Assembly: GCA_016785225.1 (NCBI GenBank)
Contig: JAFBJZ010000660.1
Location: 4,711,001-4,775,000 of the forward strand
Direction of reading: 5' to 3'
From: Psettodes erumei
Taxonomy: Eukaryota; Chordata; Actinopteri; Pleuronectiformes; Psettodidae
Length of the DNA: 64,000 nt
In this document: positions 1 to 13,038 of the stretch, piece after piece
Layout: every line of letters starts with the position of its first letter
Numbering within the stretch: position 1 is the stretch's first letter
Made by a program: the position numbers and the translations under genes
Notes under the pieces: generated by a model
Told to the model about the DNA's origin: nothing
The model's input: the letters and a program-made list of their open reading frames with translations, nothing else
Database searches by the model: none

Positions 1-528
1 TTCCACAAGACCAAATAAAAATGTGTAAATGCTTAAGATGTTTCAAGTGTCTTGACACAGCACTGAGCTGAATTGAATACAGGAAATGTAAAGGAGAGAG
101 TGACCGTTGTCTGAATGATATGTTTTGCTCTGGCTTTGGATTGTCCTGTCACTCCTGCATGAACTTTCTGTGCTCCTCTGTGAACCTGTGACCCTGTTTG
201 ACCACACAGAAGTGCTCCCTCAGCAGGGTCATGGCTGCATTTTAGCCCACTCCACTGCTCCAGCTCCAGAGCCTTAAGAAATACGTTACAGTGCATGGAT
301 CTACTTAACACTGAAAAGTCTCCTTGTGACCCTGACCTCACGGATCATCCTCATTACTGTTGCAACAAGAGTTCACAGCAGGGGTGAAGAAGACAGTCAG
401 AACATTTGAATACTGAGAATAAAGCATGGGGGTGGGCATGAAGTGAAGCGAAAATCAAAGACAGTAAAGTGGAAAAGGAAAGGATCAATTTCACTGATCG
501 GTTAAAGGTTAACAGTGAGGTCAAGGGA
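1..528. other. Intergenic, nothing recognised
   Basis: No gene, RNA or clear repeat is recognised here. Short open frames on both strands show no recognisable protein motif. Confidence 0.5.
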
Positions 529-2330
529 GATTAGATTAGATTAACTTTATTAATCCCACAACGGGAAATTTACGTTGCAGCAGCAGAGGAAAGGTGAAAA
601 GAAACAAAGAAGAAAGACATAGTGAGCATAATTTACAGATATTGCCAGCATTGCTGACAGGAGAAACAAGAAGTCAATTGTACAACAATTGTAAAAGAAT
701 AAAAAATTAAAAATTATGGACTGATATATTATATGATAGCAAGTATGGTGATGTGACCTCAGTTCCATTAACAGATTTCAGGTAGTGGATGTGTTGTAGA
801 GCCTGACAGCGGTTGGGATGAAGGACCTGCGGAACCTCTCCTTCTTACACCGTGGGTGTAACAGTCTGCTGCTGAAGGAGCTGCTCAGGGACCCCACCGT
901 GTCATGTAGGGGGTGAGAGGTGTTATCCATGATGGATGTCAGCTTAGCTAACATCCTTCTCTCCCCCACATCCTCTACAGAGTCCAGGGTACAGTCCAGG
1001 ACAGAGCTTGCTCTCCTGATCAGTCTATTGATCCTGCTCCTGTCTCTGTCCGTACTGCCTCCTCTCCAGCAGGCCACAGCAAAGAAAATGGCTGAGGCCA
1101 CCACAGAATCGTAGAAGGTCCTTAACAGGGTCCTGCCCACCCGAAAGACCTCAGTCTCCTCAGCAGGTGGAGGCGACTCTGGCCCTTCTTGTAGAGGGCT
1201 TGGGTGTTTTCAGTCCAGTCCAGTTTATTGTTCAGGTGAACACCCAGGAATTTGTAGCTTACCACCACCTCTATGTCCGATCCCTGGATGTTTACTGGCG
1301 TTAATGGTGATGCTTTCCTCTGGAAGTTGACTATCATCTCTTTTGTCTTGCTGGTGTTGAGCTGAAGCTGGTTGAGCTCACTCCAGCTGACAAAGTCCCT
1401 GATGACAGTCCTGTATTCCATGTCGTTCCCCTCAGAAACACAGCCGGCAATGACTGTGTCATCGGAGAACTTCTGGATGTGGCACTGTGTGGTGTTGTGG
1501 GTGAAGTCCGACGTGTAGAGGGTGAAGAGGAAGGGGAGAGCACTGTACCCTGAGGGGCACCCGTGCTGCTGAGCACCACGTCAGACACACATTGATGTAT
1601 CCTCACATACTGTGGTCTGTTGGTGAGATAGTCAGTAATCCAAGCAGCCAGGTGTTGGTCTACTCCCACACTTTCCATCTTCCCTCTAAGCAGTGCTGGC
1701 TGGATTGTGTTAAAAGCGCTGGAGAAGTCAAAAAACATGATCCTCACAGCGCTCCCGCTGTCCTCCAGGTGTAGCAGTGATCTATGCAGCAGGTAGATCA
1801 CTGCATCGTCCACCCCAATCCCAGGACGGTAAGCAAACTGCAGGGGGTCCAGCTGAGTGCCCACCAGGGATCGCAGGTGTCGAAGGATGATCCTCTCCAT
1901 GGTCTTCATCAGGTGAGAAGTCAAGGCAACAGGTCTAAAGTGGTTAGGCTCCTTGGGGCGCGGTGTCTTTGGTACTGGTACCACGCAGGAGGTCTTCCAC
2001 AGGGCTGGGACTTTCTCCAGGCTCAGGCTCAAATTGAACAGGTGCCTGAGCACACCACAGAGCTGGTCAGCACAGTCCTTGAGTAGTCTTGGGCTGATGC
2101 CGTCTGGTCCCGGGGCCTTCCTAGCCTTGATCTTTTAAGTTGACTTCTCACCTGATCATCTGTTATTGAGAGGTGTGTGGAGAAAGACTGGGGTGAGGGT
2201 GTGGGGATGATGGGTGGTGAGAGACTCAGAGGGGGAGGGGTGGCCTGGTTGATTGATGTTGAGGGGGCCTGGTCTCTCCTCCCTCCTTTCCCATTTCCAG
2301 CAATAGCTCACTGTTTTACATCAATGGTTG
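529..2330 (-). mobile_element. Rex1/Babar-like non-LTR retrotransposon, 5'-truncated and decayed
   Basis: This is a copy of a fish LINE inserted on the minus strand. On that strand the sequence encodes a reverse transcriptase core followed by a C-terminal tail and a 3' untranslated end. The 3' end carries AATAAAG and finishes in a short tandem of TCTAA-type units (about 529-541), which is how Rex1-like elements commonly end in fish. No endonuclease domain is seen, so the copy is 5'-truncated; the 5' limit near 2330 is approximate. The family name rests on remembered protein signature and tail type. A related CR1/L2-clade LINE is the alternative. Confidence 0.75.
778..2138 (-). pseudogene. Reverse transcriptase remnant of the Rex1-like LINE
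   Basis: The coding remnant runs from 2138 down to 778 in three frames. Recognisable pieces, in order, are a KAPGPDGIS stretch, a fingers/palm region with FRPVALTS and YRPGIGVDDA, the catalytic palm stretch FFDFSSAFNTIQP, and GAPQGTVLSP. In another frame come the second palm motif FSDDT, SKTKEMIV and YKFLGVHL; in a third comes a C-terminal segment with ASSVLD and RRMLAKL. Single-base losses shift the frame near 1535-1545 and again near 1135-1142, and an in-frame stop with a probable further shift lies near 2138. The copy therefore cannot make a functional enzyme. Confidence 0.8.
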
Positions 2331-3109
2331 GCTTTGTAAGTGCCACTATATGTGTGTTTACGTTTTTTTTGTTGAACACTCTGAAAAAAGGTTCATAATC
2401 ATTGCAATGGGTTTTTGGCAAAGTGGATGTTTATTTTCTTATGAATATACGTCATAGTTCATGCACTAAGCGCAGCTGAATGAGGGTAATAGGTCTTTTG
2501 TTATGTGAGCTTTGACTGATAAATCAAAGATAAGTTATCAGAAAGTGAACTGCATGAATGCTTATTAAAAACACCTATTTAGTTGTTGACTCGGTTGATT
2601 TCTGTGCTGAGCAACTGCTTGCACCCATGTTGTCTTTATAGGCCTGCACACTGTATGAAGACCAACATGCTTGATACCTCGAGACCACATATACAGAGCC
2701 AGTTCTCTTTTAGGTGAGAAAGTACATATTTGCACCACAAATAGGATCTGTGTTTGAGATGTTTTTTGAAGGATTCCATGAGACAAGCCTGACCACAGTC
2801 TAAACAAAATCCAGACAGAGAAACCTGCAGTGAACATGTTGCACACATAGGCAGACATGCTGTACGCATGTATCGGAGCACAGAGATATGGCCAACTCAA
2901 AAAAATGTAGAAACGCGTGATAAATAACGATGATGAATAAACAATGTAAAAACAAAACAATACTTTCAATCAGCGATTACAATTTTAATTGATAATATCA
3001 TTAACTAAAACAGACAAAATGTTTCTGAAATGACTCTCACTGGAAGTGGGACAGTATATCCCCTCTTTGGTTCCTGAATCAAAAGGCTACTTTTTAGCAT
3101 CATCTCTCA

Positions 3110-3141
3110 AAACCATAACATGTAAAAACATGTTATGGTTT
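3110..3141. repeat. Perfect inverted repeat, 14-bp arms, 4-nt loop
   Basis: The left arm AAACCATAACATGT (3110-3123) is followed by AAAA and then by its exact reverse complement (3128-3141). There is no T-run after it and no neighbouring gene, so a terminator role is not supported. It may be a small palindrome or the remnant of a foldback element. Confidence 0.85.
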
Positions 3142-3395
3142 CACAATATTGCATTTGTTTAAAATCTCAACTCTGAAATTTAGCAGTGGATGCCTATTCC
3201 AATGATTATGGACAAATTAATAAAATGGATGACCACAAGATCAAACATCTGAGTTTTTCTGTCCTATTAGAAAGGAAAAAAATGCTCTCTTGACAGCAAC
3301 AGTTATTAATCTAAATTGTTTAATAATATTAATGAGCAGTACTTAGTTACATGAGGAGACTCCTATTATAACATTTTTAATGCTTGATATGCTAT

Positions 3396-3720
3396 GAAGT
3401 GTTCATAAAACACTTCTCTTTGATTTGATTTTTTCATGCATTTTTAGGCAATGTTACATTTTGACATTTTGATATTTTTTTTACATATTGTGGGGTTTTT
3501 TTTTTTGCATTTTTATGACATATCATACTATGTCCTTTTTGCATTTGTGACATCTATAATGTATTGAAGTGTTTATAAAACACAATTATTTGATGTTTTG
3601 TTGCATTTTTAGGCCTTTTCAAATTTTGTCATTTTTTGCATTTTTACGACATACAGTGGTGTTTTGTGTGCTTTTTGAGTTCAAGTCCCAGTTGTGACAC
3701 TTCGACAAGTTCCTTTCAAT
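3396..3720 (+). repeat. AT-rich tandem repeat, ~170-bp period, with B-box-like flank
   Basis: The phrase GAAGTGTTYATAAAACAC occurs at 3396-3413 and again at 3566-3583, a 170-bp spacing. Each is followed by a TTTGAT...TGCATTTTTAGGC segment and by TGCATTTTTAYGACAT units. At 3678-3688 the downstream flank reads AGTTCAAGTCC, which matches 9 of 11 positions of the Pol III B-box consensus. A related block lies in opposite orientation at about 58740-58930. It looks like a fish interspersed repeat, family not identified. Confidence 0.6.
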
Positions 3721-6163
3721 GGTATAAGCCCACACTGGCAAGTGCTTATACGTTTCATTTAACTTTTACGCTTTATTGACATCTTTCTTGATGTTTTCAT
3801 ATCTTCCTGGGCTAAGAAATTATAACGATGCTTATTTGACGCTGCTCACTGTGCTTGTTAAGCGTTGAACATATCTTCCTTAACCTGAACCGAAGCAGAA
3901 TGTTAATAGGTTTCAAATTAACATTGTTTAGTTGTCTGAATATTTCTAACTGTTTCCAGGCAGCCTTGACCAGCTGCACAAATAGGAATGATTTACCCAT
4001 CGGGAGTATAACTTTCATTTCATACAAGAGCCCTGTGACAGACAAGTCAACCCAGATAGAGTTCAAACTTTAGAAATAAGATACATAGAGCAGACACCTA
4101 ATATATCAGGATAATATGACCTGCCAAGGAGAGCCTCAACCACAGATATGCAAACAGTAGAAGGGAAGCTCAATAATTTCTTCTGGAGGCACAAGAATCA
4201 ATGGTCTTGCTTTGGAGTGAGATGAGTGAGATGTAGATAAAGTTTTTCTTGCTTCAAATTTTTTTTCATATTGTAATTTTTACTCCTCAAACAGTTGTAA
4301 GTGAAGTCTGGTTAAGACGTACATCACAATCTTTAGCATACAACGAATATCCTGATCATGTCTGTTTTAAAAAGCCACAGCAGATAGTATAGCCAATACA
4401 CCATTCGGTTCACCATTCCTCTGTGTCCTCTTATTCAAACACTACAAAATCAGTTCCTTGTATTTCGTTTTAACCCTTTTATATAAATGCAACAGAATGA
4501 AAGCTGTTCCCAACCCTCTCCTTTGAGAATACATTAAAGCTCAGGTGTGCCCCCCCTCCCATAGGTCCTAAGGTCTGTTTGGGCAGATTGACAGTAGGCA
4601 GCCGATCCAGGGTCCCTTGGTACTGGCCTGTAAAGGTCTGGTAACAAGACGTTTCTTATCAAAATCACGACACAGAGTTGCAGAGTTGCTCACCTAATAG
4701 CAGTCATGCAGAACTAAAGCAAAGAAAGAGAAAGGGGTATATATTTTTATATATATGGATTCTAAATTAACCCACAGTCTCACAAATTTCAAGGTGTTAA
4801 TGATGCATGTACAGATTTTCAACATTATCCTGTGTAACCATTGCTTGGCCAGTGAAACAAACTATATCCTGCGCTTATTGCTCCAGTGGTTAAGTAAGAC
4901 ATAGGGAGGCTTGCAGTGATTATTGGAGGGGTCTGGAAGGCAGGCAGCTTTTATATGCGTGTTCACCACAGGGTTTCTAATGGTAAACCCTCAACATCAT
5001 CACTAACACACACTATGAACAGTTAAGATTCTCACAAAAGCCCAATTTGAATGATGTCCAAGGAACTCTGCACCTCATATCCTGTACCTGAATGTGTGTG
5101 TGAGTCATGTTTAAATCCAGAGAAATACTCTTGCTCTCCAATTCTCTACCTCTGTCACATAATAAATGCAGAAAAGGTTGTTGCCTGTTTGACTGTTATT
5201 AAGTGTTATGGCCTAAAAACAAAAGAGAGCAAGCTTTCTGAATTAGGGTGAGGCAGGGGGAAACCAAGGTTTACCACACTGATTGGTCTCCGCACTTTTA
5301 TCCTCCTTGACCTTTTTAATGGGATTCAATTGAAAGCTGCAGTGGCTGAATACCTGCCATGCAGACCAACAGACATACAGTTCCAATCAAACCCAGCTCA
5401 GATTTCAACAGCCAGCCAACATCTGAACAGAGGATTATCACAGCTTCCTGACCATTATACACATTCTGAATGGTCTTGATTCCCTTTCTAATGGCACCCA
5501 TGCATTTGTAAAGTGAGGAAATGAAAGACATGGTTGCAAGAGAAGAGAAGACCTTATTTCACATTCACTCCCCAAAAGCCCTTTCACTGCACATACAGCC
5601 CTCTGACACAAAGCTGCTTTTGTCTGGGGAGTCTGGGGTTAACAGAGCCAAGGCCATTGGGACAATCCATACCTTCTCACACACACTGATACAAATACTT
5701 AAGCTTAAACTATGATTGTATTCTAGTATAAAGTATAATATATATTTGATTTTTCTGTTGTTCTGTTGTAATGTAAATCTTGTTTGGTTCCATTCACTGT
5801 GAAACCAGATCTAACCCCCATCACTACCTACCTATCTCTTAAACAGTTGAACAGCAGGCCATTAATGTGTTAACTGTTTTGTGTCTACAGTAGCCTGTTC
5901 AGATTTTGTTTTCTAAAAATTTGCTATTCATACACACAGTACATATGAAAAATGTTGGAGTCTCTTCTTTCTCCTTTTTGTTTAGTTCATTTGCGGTTGG
6001 AAAATGCCAAAATGGAGCGTTATAACTAACAAATGGTGAGGGCCAAGGCTAAATAGATTGGACATTGCAACAAACATGACCAGAAAATTAAACTCTGTCT
6101 CTGTTCTATGTCTTTTGTCTACTCAAGTATAAAATATTTCTGGATACCAATACAGAGAAGATG

Positions 6164-6314
6164 GATGAGGAGAGGAGAGGAGAGGTGAGGAGAGGAGAGG
6201 AGAGGGGAGGAGAGGAGAGGGGAGGAGAGGGGAGGGGAGAAGACAAGAGGAGAGGAGAGGAGAGGAGAGGAGGAGAGGGGAGGGAGGAGACGAGAGGAGA
6301 GGAGGGGAAGGAAA
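6164..6314 (+). repeat. Polypurine (GGAGA)n-type tract
   Basis: About 150 bases are almost purely A and G on the plus strand, built from GGAGA and GGGGAGGAGA variants with very few interruptions (for example near 6186 and 6243). Such mirror-like polypurine tracts can form intramolecular triplexes. No gene is adjacent. Confidence 0.85.
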
Positions 6315-6936
6315 TCTTGTGAATGAGGTGCTAAACCCTGTAAACCTCAGTATATTGGTCTTGTTTCTTTCCCCAATGAAAAATAACCCATCACTATAGT
6401 TTAGCAAAGAGAGAACAGAAGACCAAAGACATTAAAGCATTTGGAGTCAACCCACTGTGGGTTTGGAGTGTCACAAGCAGAAATCTGACTATTTTTCATC
6501 TGTCACTTGGTCCTCTGAAGTGCAGGGTGAGCAGATCTTATTTCACCACCAATTACCATTTACTTCTGTTTTCATTCAAGAGGGGTGCATGGTCTTCAAA
6601 GTATGCATTTAATTCTGTAGCTATTCCGGCAGAGACAGAAACAAATTAGCTCCCAGTGAAAGTATAATGGTTTATGTTGGTTATGTTTATTTGCTACAAT
6701 GAAGTGTTTGGCAACACCTGCCTAAAGAGTACAAGACCTTGGTGTGTCAGCCAGGAGTGCTGGGAATATGGACGTATGTGTGTGTGCGTTTATGACCTGT
6801 AAAGTGCAAAAATGTTGATCAGACTTGCTCAAGCGGTCAGACCACATGGGGAGAAAGTTGAAAAGAGCACTTGTTGTGGTTGATGTGGTTTCTTCAAAGA
6901 CCACCCATAATTGGACTGTGCGTTTGTATGTGTGTG

Positions 6937-6940
<4 letters not shown>

Positions 6941-7024
<84 letters not shown>
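6941..7024 (+). repeat. (GT)n microsatellite, 42 units
   Basis: An uninterrupted GT run of 84 bases. Open frames across it are repeat artefacts. Confidence 0.97.
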
Positions 7025-7026
<2 letters not shown>

Positions 7027-10000
7027 CAATTTGACCCAAATATAAGATGACCCTGATAATCATGATGACACTGAATTTAGGCTCTGGGGCAGTAAACCAT
7101 GTTACTAGCTATACTGGGCTAACCAAACACCAAAGGGTTGATGAACTCTAACAGAAGCATCAAAATGAATGAAACACTCATTGTACTCTCCATTCAAAAG
7201 AAAATGTGATGTAATTTGCTCAATGTGCTCAAACTAATAAAACAATCCCCACTGATTCAAACATATTTCCAAAAAATAATATCAGCTTATATTTGTGCCA
7301 ATACAGCACATACAGTACTACATCCATGTGTACGTGTGCGTGTTTGAAGTCGACCAAACAGAGAAATTAAGAAGTCTCTCCTCCGGAGCTTTCCCTCATT
7401 GATGAAGATACCACCACATTTTAAGGCCGGTGAGGCCCTCTGCTTCCCGGTGAAGATCACTTTATTCTAACGCACACATTTTCCACCAGTAAAGGGCGTG
7501 AATCCCACAGTGGAAACACCAATAAGATCAGAAGCTGTTGTTGAATTATGGTAAGCTTAGTTTGAAGGGGGAATGTGAAGAGGATGAATTTAGAGCGGGG
7601 CAGGGTCTCTGACTCAGCCTGCATAGTCCAACCTACCAGAAAGAAATCTCTCTCTCTCTCTCTCCACCTCCATGCTGTGGTGAGTTAATGAGGAACAGAG
7701 CTTGGCTACAGTCACTAATCAAAGCCAGCTCTGGAAACAGACCTTTAGCTGGCCACTCATTTCTCTCCCTCACCTCTTGTTACTTTGTCTTTCCTCTGCA
7801 TCATCTATACCTCTCCTCTTCTCTCTTCTTACCTGTCGTTGACCTGGTTTCCTGTTTTTTCCCCTCTCCTCCAGTCTTTTCCTAAGTGTCCCCTGTTCAT
7901 TTGTCATCCCCTCTGCTTCTGAGAGAACAGTGGTGACGCATGTAAGTTGCTGATAGCGAGCCGACAGGCGGCCTCAAGGATCACACGGCCCATTAGGAAT
8001 AGCAGAGGAGCAAATAACTCCAGGCCAACTAGCCACCACGTCAACACAAAGTGCATTTGCACGCACACACACATGCCCATGTAGGGGGTTTATTGTCAGG
8101 GAACATTTAACTGCACACCTCCTAGCAGCCCTTAAATTGAGGATCTTTCCTCATTATATTTAATGATTTTTGACGATATCTTTGCATGTGTCTCCAGGCA
8201 CATGCAAGTGAATCTGTGCATATAATCCCCTTCATGTTCATCTATGCCTTCTTGAAAAATCACCCCCCTCCCCTCCATTTCCCAACTGGGGAATCACTTC
8301 AAAGGCGCCATGCAGGATGAATAGCATGTAACAATATCTTGTATTTGTCCATGTGAACGTGGACAAGATACTCTGTCTTCACTTCTCTACTGGATCTCTT
8401 TCTTCATGCTGATTAATAGGCCTTTGATTGCAGCTTCAGGCCTGTGCCTAAGCATACCGAGCTGCATGGCTGCCTACTATTTTTGCCTGCTAAGTTACAA
8501 AGAGTGTGCATATGAGTGACAGTCACGTTAAGCTGCCCCATCATTCTGATTGACAGCTGTAGCTTTAACTCTCTCTTTAAATGCCCTTTAAGTGTTCAAG
8601 TGACCTGGGCATGGAACAGTAGTAAAAAGACAGCAGCTGTGGCGTTACGGCTCAGCGGAGGACTGAGAATAGAAAGACCAGGGTGGGGTGAGGGCAAAGG
8701 GAAAGAGGAATATATGTGGCTAAAGTGGGAGAAAGTGCTTTTGAGACAATCACAACGTGATACCCCAATAACTGATTAGGCCAGGGAACATGATATGTCC
8801 AATGCACTTAAGATATTCATGCACCAGAAACTTGATGATGACTGTTCCTCATTAAGATTTTTGCTGTAATTATTTTCAATCTGGACAGTCTGCAGGTTTG
8901 GCTGGACTTTGAGCTCACATAAGGAGAACCGTGTTTTCTTTGTCAAGCCAAAGTAATATTTTTCAGACCTCTCAGTAGCCTTTGATGAGTTTCTGAAATG
9001 AATTCCAAAATGTAAAAACATCTCTCTGGGAGCCCAAGGATGCAGATACGTAGCAGTAGATGGCCTCATACTGTACCTTCACTGTAAAATAAAAATCCTG
9101 CGAAATTTACGCAGCTGGATGTTTTCACGGCCTCATAAGAGTTCATATATTTTTATTTTTATATTATTGAATCGTTAGTGCTTCTCAGGTCTGGTGGAAA
9201 TAAGAGCCAGGCTGCTTTTGTTTTTTGTTTTTTTCAGGCTAAACAGAAATAAATTACTTATCAGTTAATAGTATAGAACAGTATAATAGTATAACTATTA
9301 TAAAGTTATACCAATTAGTATTGTGATGAAATTACACTGTTATCAGGTAAATAAGCTCAGAACAAATACAACAGCTACAGGCACTCTTTTAAGCTCTGAC
9401 AGTGAAGGACAGTTTCTATACCCCCAACACTAATAAAAGTATGTAAGATGAATTTTATATCTTTTAAAATAAACTCAGAAACACCACATAGTAGTGAAGC
9501 GTCTCTCAGCTGTTTCTGGCACTTCCTCACCTGTTTATGAGTTTCTCGCAGCAGTCAGAGACATTACATGGCCACATACCAAACTGAGGACAGACAGGAT
9601 CAATGTCGTGGAGAACACTTGACACGCAGGAATGAATGAATAATGAAACATTAACATGCTCCGTGTGTCTTTAAGGATTTTTATCACACAACTGGATCAG
9701 GTTTAAGGAACAGCCAAAAGAATCAACTGTGTGATGATGCTTTGAATAATGGAAGATCCAGAAGGGCTAAAAAAAAAGTAAAAAAGGGGGATAAATGGAG
9801 AAAGGATTGTGTGTCAGTGCCTTTGTCAGCGATTAAACATGTGGTTGGGACTAAAGCACAGGGCATATTGTTTGTGTTGTGGTTTTCAGTTTCAGTGACA
9901 AAATAAACAGCAAGAGTTTTTGCTTGTGAGAAAATTGTGTTAGTGTATGTGTATCTGTCCTTGTGTTTAGTGTGTGTTTATGCACAGTTGCAACACAGTA

Positions 10001-12654
10001 ACAACCACGTGGACAAACGTGTCACAGTTCACTGCTTCCAGCTTATGCAGAATTGAGTAACTGCAACAAAGGAACAGAACCGAACAAAATCTGCGATACA
10101 GATCAGACTGAATTCAGGAAATTTCCAACAAACCTATGCTCTCCAATCCTTAATTTAAGGACTTAGCTTTTGTAAATGTTGTCAGTGTGAATAACACATC
10201 TCTAAGGCCCATTAGTAAAACTACTCATGGGTGGTTTACGGAAAGGATCAAGATGATATACAGCTAGCATTCCTTCGATTTACCAAAATTCTCGCTGCGT
10301 GACGACAGTATATCATGACCTTGACTTCAGAAACATGATTCAGCAGTGTTACTGTGAACCGTGTTACTTAGTGGATCTCCGGGCTGTTTCCCGGCTCCTC
10401 CTGGGCAACATCACAGAAGCAGCTGAGGGGCTGTTGATCCCGTGGCCGGACAGCACCAGGTGTCAAACCCGATGGATCCACAATCAACCTTACCATCCAG
10501 CTCCACACCAGCTGTGGCTCATGTGGCCAGTTCTGGCATAAACTCACAGCTGAAACCATAAAAACTAGTACAACTGACATTTGGTTTACATCTAGCATTA
10601 CAATGTAATGAAAAGAGACTAGTTTTTTTTAGAGAGAACCTGGAAAAACACAAAAAAAAATTGTATTATCAAACGGAAAAAACTACCCCCCCCTGTTTGC
10701 TGCTAATATGACATCCAGCTCTAGTCTCTAGCCTGCAGTAACAATATTATGCCTTTGTGTACAGCAAGTAGAAGAAATAGCATCTTGAGTCATATGCGGT
10801 TTCTTGCAAAAAATTAGGAATTCGAATGAAGAATTTATCTGATGACAGCACTGTGGTTCACAGACTCTTTTACTGGAAAATGCTGAAGATCAGAACTCAA
10901 CACTGGTTAAATCATATTTAAAATAAGAAAAGCAAAAGGAAAAAAAGGCCATGTTAATTGACCTGGAAGTTTCATTAGAACAGATAAAAATTTCTTTTAA
11001 AGCCACCGCATTCGGAGGAGCTTGAAACCTACAAGTGATTATAAAGCTATTGTCAAACACATTGTTCCTCCTTTAACTTCGGCATTGATGGCAAAAGAAT
11101 TAAGTGACAGGCCACTGAGGTGGAGCATATGGTGGTGTGAGGACGCAGGGCTCGTGAGTCTCTGGAGGATGTAGAGGAAACCAGACAAAGGCTCAGCCAG
11201 CAGACCCTCAACCTCCCAGAGCCTCAATGGAGCACTGGCAGATCCCCCACTGGGACCAGTTGCCTGTATGTTCTCAAACGAAAGTCTGACCTATGGAAAC
11301 TAGCCATGCCACCATAATACGTTCAGCCATCCATACCCCCCGCCTCCCGATCACATGGTCCTTTTTTTAAAGGTGAATAATAGTTAAGGAATGTGTAAAA
11401 ATCTGTTGGCATGACAGAGAGATTAATGGGGTTTTTTTCTCACTCTTCATCAGCAGAGTGTAGATTTGTCATTGACATGAAATAGTATAATCTAATGAGA
11501 AGCTTTTTAAAATATTTACATAGAAAAACCATTAAAAATTTGTAAGGTATGTGTGTAGATGTGAAATTCAGATATTTGCTGTCTCAGAATGTAAGATAGA
11601 GCATAATATAGAGCATAATACAGTTATATACATTACATATATATGCTGAATACTGAGTAGGATGGAAAAATGCGACATACTATATACAGCTTTTGACTCA
11701 GGAGAATAACAGTAGCAGAGTACACAATATACTGTAAATCATGTCATATTATGACTTTGTCCAGTGTTCATAATTTGTTTCTTAAATAAGTTTGTGTTGT
11801 GCTCGCTTTTCTCCTTTTTCCTTTTAATCCTGTGTTTCCATTGTCTTCAAGCTTTGGCATCACGATGCACATATTTACATTTACACTGCCAGCTAAGGAA
11901 ACTGAAATTCAAAAACAATTGTGATTGAAAGAGAAACAGACAGAAACAGAGAAACAGAAAGAGAGCTGATCACATTTGGCAGGCATAAATATTCTCAAGG
12001 TTTTCAACAACCCCCCCCCAAAAAAGGAGGAAACCTGCTTCACCCTCTGAGCTTCAGAGAAAACCTGACATGTGATTTACACTGGCAGTAAAAAAAAGCA
12101 CTTACTGTGTTCTTTGAGAGTACAGTAAGAAATGACTCGCGCAGAGAGCAGGAGATGGACCCCTGGAGTGAGACCTCCCGAAACAGACAGATGGACCGCA
12201 GAACACCACACAACTCAAATAGCCTGAACAGGTGTGAGCCAACAGGTACAGGGTGTGTACAACATGTGCCAAGATTACCTCCACCACTATCATGAAAACA
12301 CATACTCAACCCCTGTTAGTCAACACTTTCTTTCACTTTTAGTTTTCATACCTTTGAAAATACATGTATCTAAATGATTCCAGGCAAAGAGAGTTTTATT
12401 GTGGGAAGATTGTGAACTTGTTAATGCAAGAAAGAATGAAACTAGTGGGCAAGAAGATGTGCTGCCAAATCTTCTTATGTAAGCACTCAACTACAGTCCA
12501 TTCACCTCATCAGAGGAAAGTAAATCTCACAGATTATTGCAGAGATGTTGAAATACTTGGATGTGTTGAGATTTTTCTCCCATGACATGCCACCGGATGG
12601 ACCCCATTTGCATCTTACACATTTGTGTGTGTGTTCAAGACAAATGACTTCCAT
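7025..12654. other. Intergenic, no gene recognised
   Basis: No coding exon or RNA gene is supported. The stretch 7920-8060 is less AT-rich and has a mixed, non-repetitive look that could be a conserved element, but nothing in the sequence proves function. The rest contains homopolymer runs and short open frames with no recognisable protein. Confidence 0.5.
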
Positions 12655-12690
12655 TTGTGCTTGTGCTTGTGCTTGTGCTTGTGCTTGTGC
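12655..12690 (+). repeat. (TTGTGC)6 hexanucleotide microsatellite
   Basis: Six tandem copies of TTGTGC. Open frames on both strands translate it into short dipeptide repeats, so those frames are not taken as genes. Confidence 0.9.
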
Positions 12691-12951
12691 AAAACCACAC
12701 TGCCCACGTTTGTTGTTTATGCAGGCACACACAGGTTTGGGAAGGGAACAGAGAGGTGGATGCAAAGTGTATATTGCAAAGTCATGTCAGGCATCCTGTG
12801 TTGAGAGTGAGCAGGTTGAAGAGCTGTTGTGAATCCTCTGAAGTCGCCTTTCACTCCAAACTGAGAGAACCTTACACAAATACTTTGGCTTTTTACACTG
12901 CGCCATTCACCCCCTTGCTTGTTCTACCTTTCTCTTTCTCAGTCTAACTCA

Positions 12952-12952
<1 letters not shown>

Positions 12953-13036
<84 letters not shown>
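12953..13036 (+). repeat. (AC)n microsatellite, 42 units
   Basis: An uninterrupted AC run of 84 bases. Confidence 0.97.

Positions 13037-13038
<2 letters not shown>

Larger units (their letters stand above)
2331..6163. other. AT-rich intergenic DNA without recognised genes
   Basis: No exon with a recognisable protein was found on either strand. The interval contains the hairpin at 3110-3141 and the AT-rich tandem repeat at 3396-3720, listed separately. The remainder is featureless AT-rich sequence with scattered homopolymer runs. Confidence 0.5.

Noticed and set aside
1592..2086. Plus-strand frames inside the LINE
   Set aside because: They are antisense shadows of the reverse transcriptase region.
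3677..3710. Possible tRNA gene at the B-box-like sequence
   Set aside because: There is no A box at the right distance upstream and no acceptor stem, so a complete tRNA is not supported.
6829..7034. Open frames encoding His-Thr or Val-Cys dipeptide repeats
   Set aside because: They are translations of a (GT)n microsatellite and occur on both strands.
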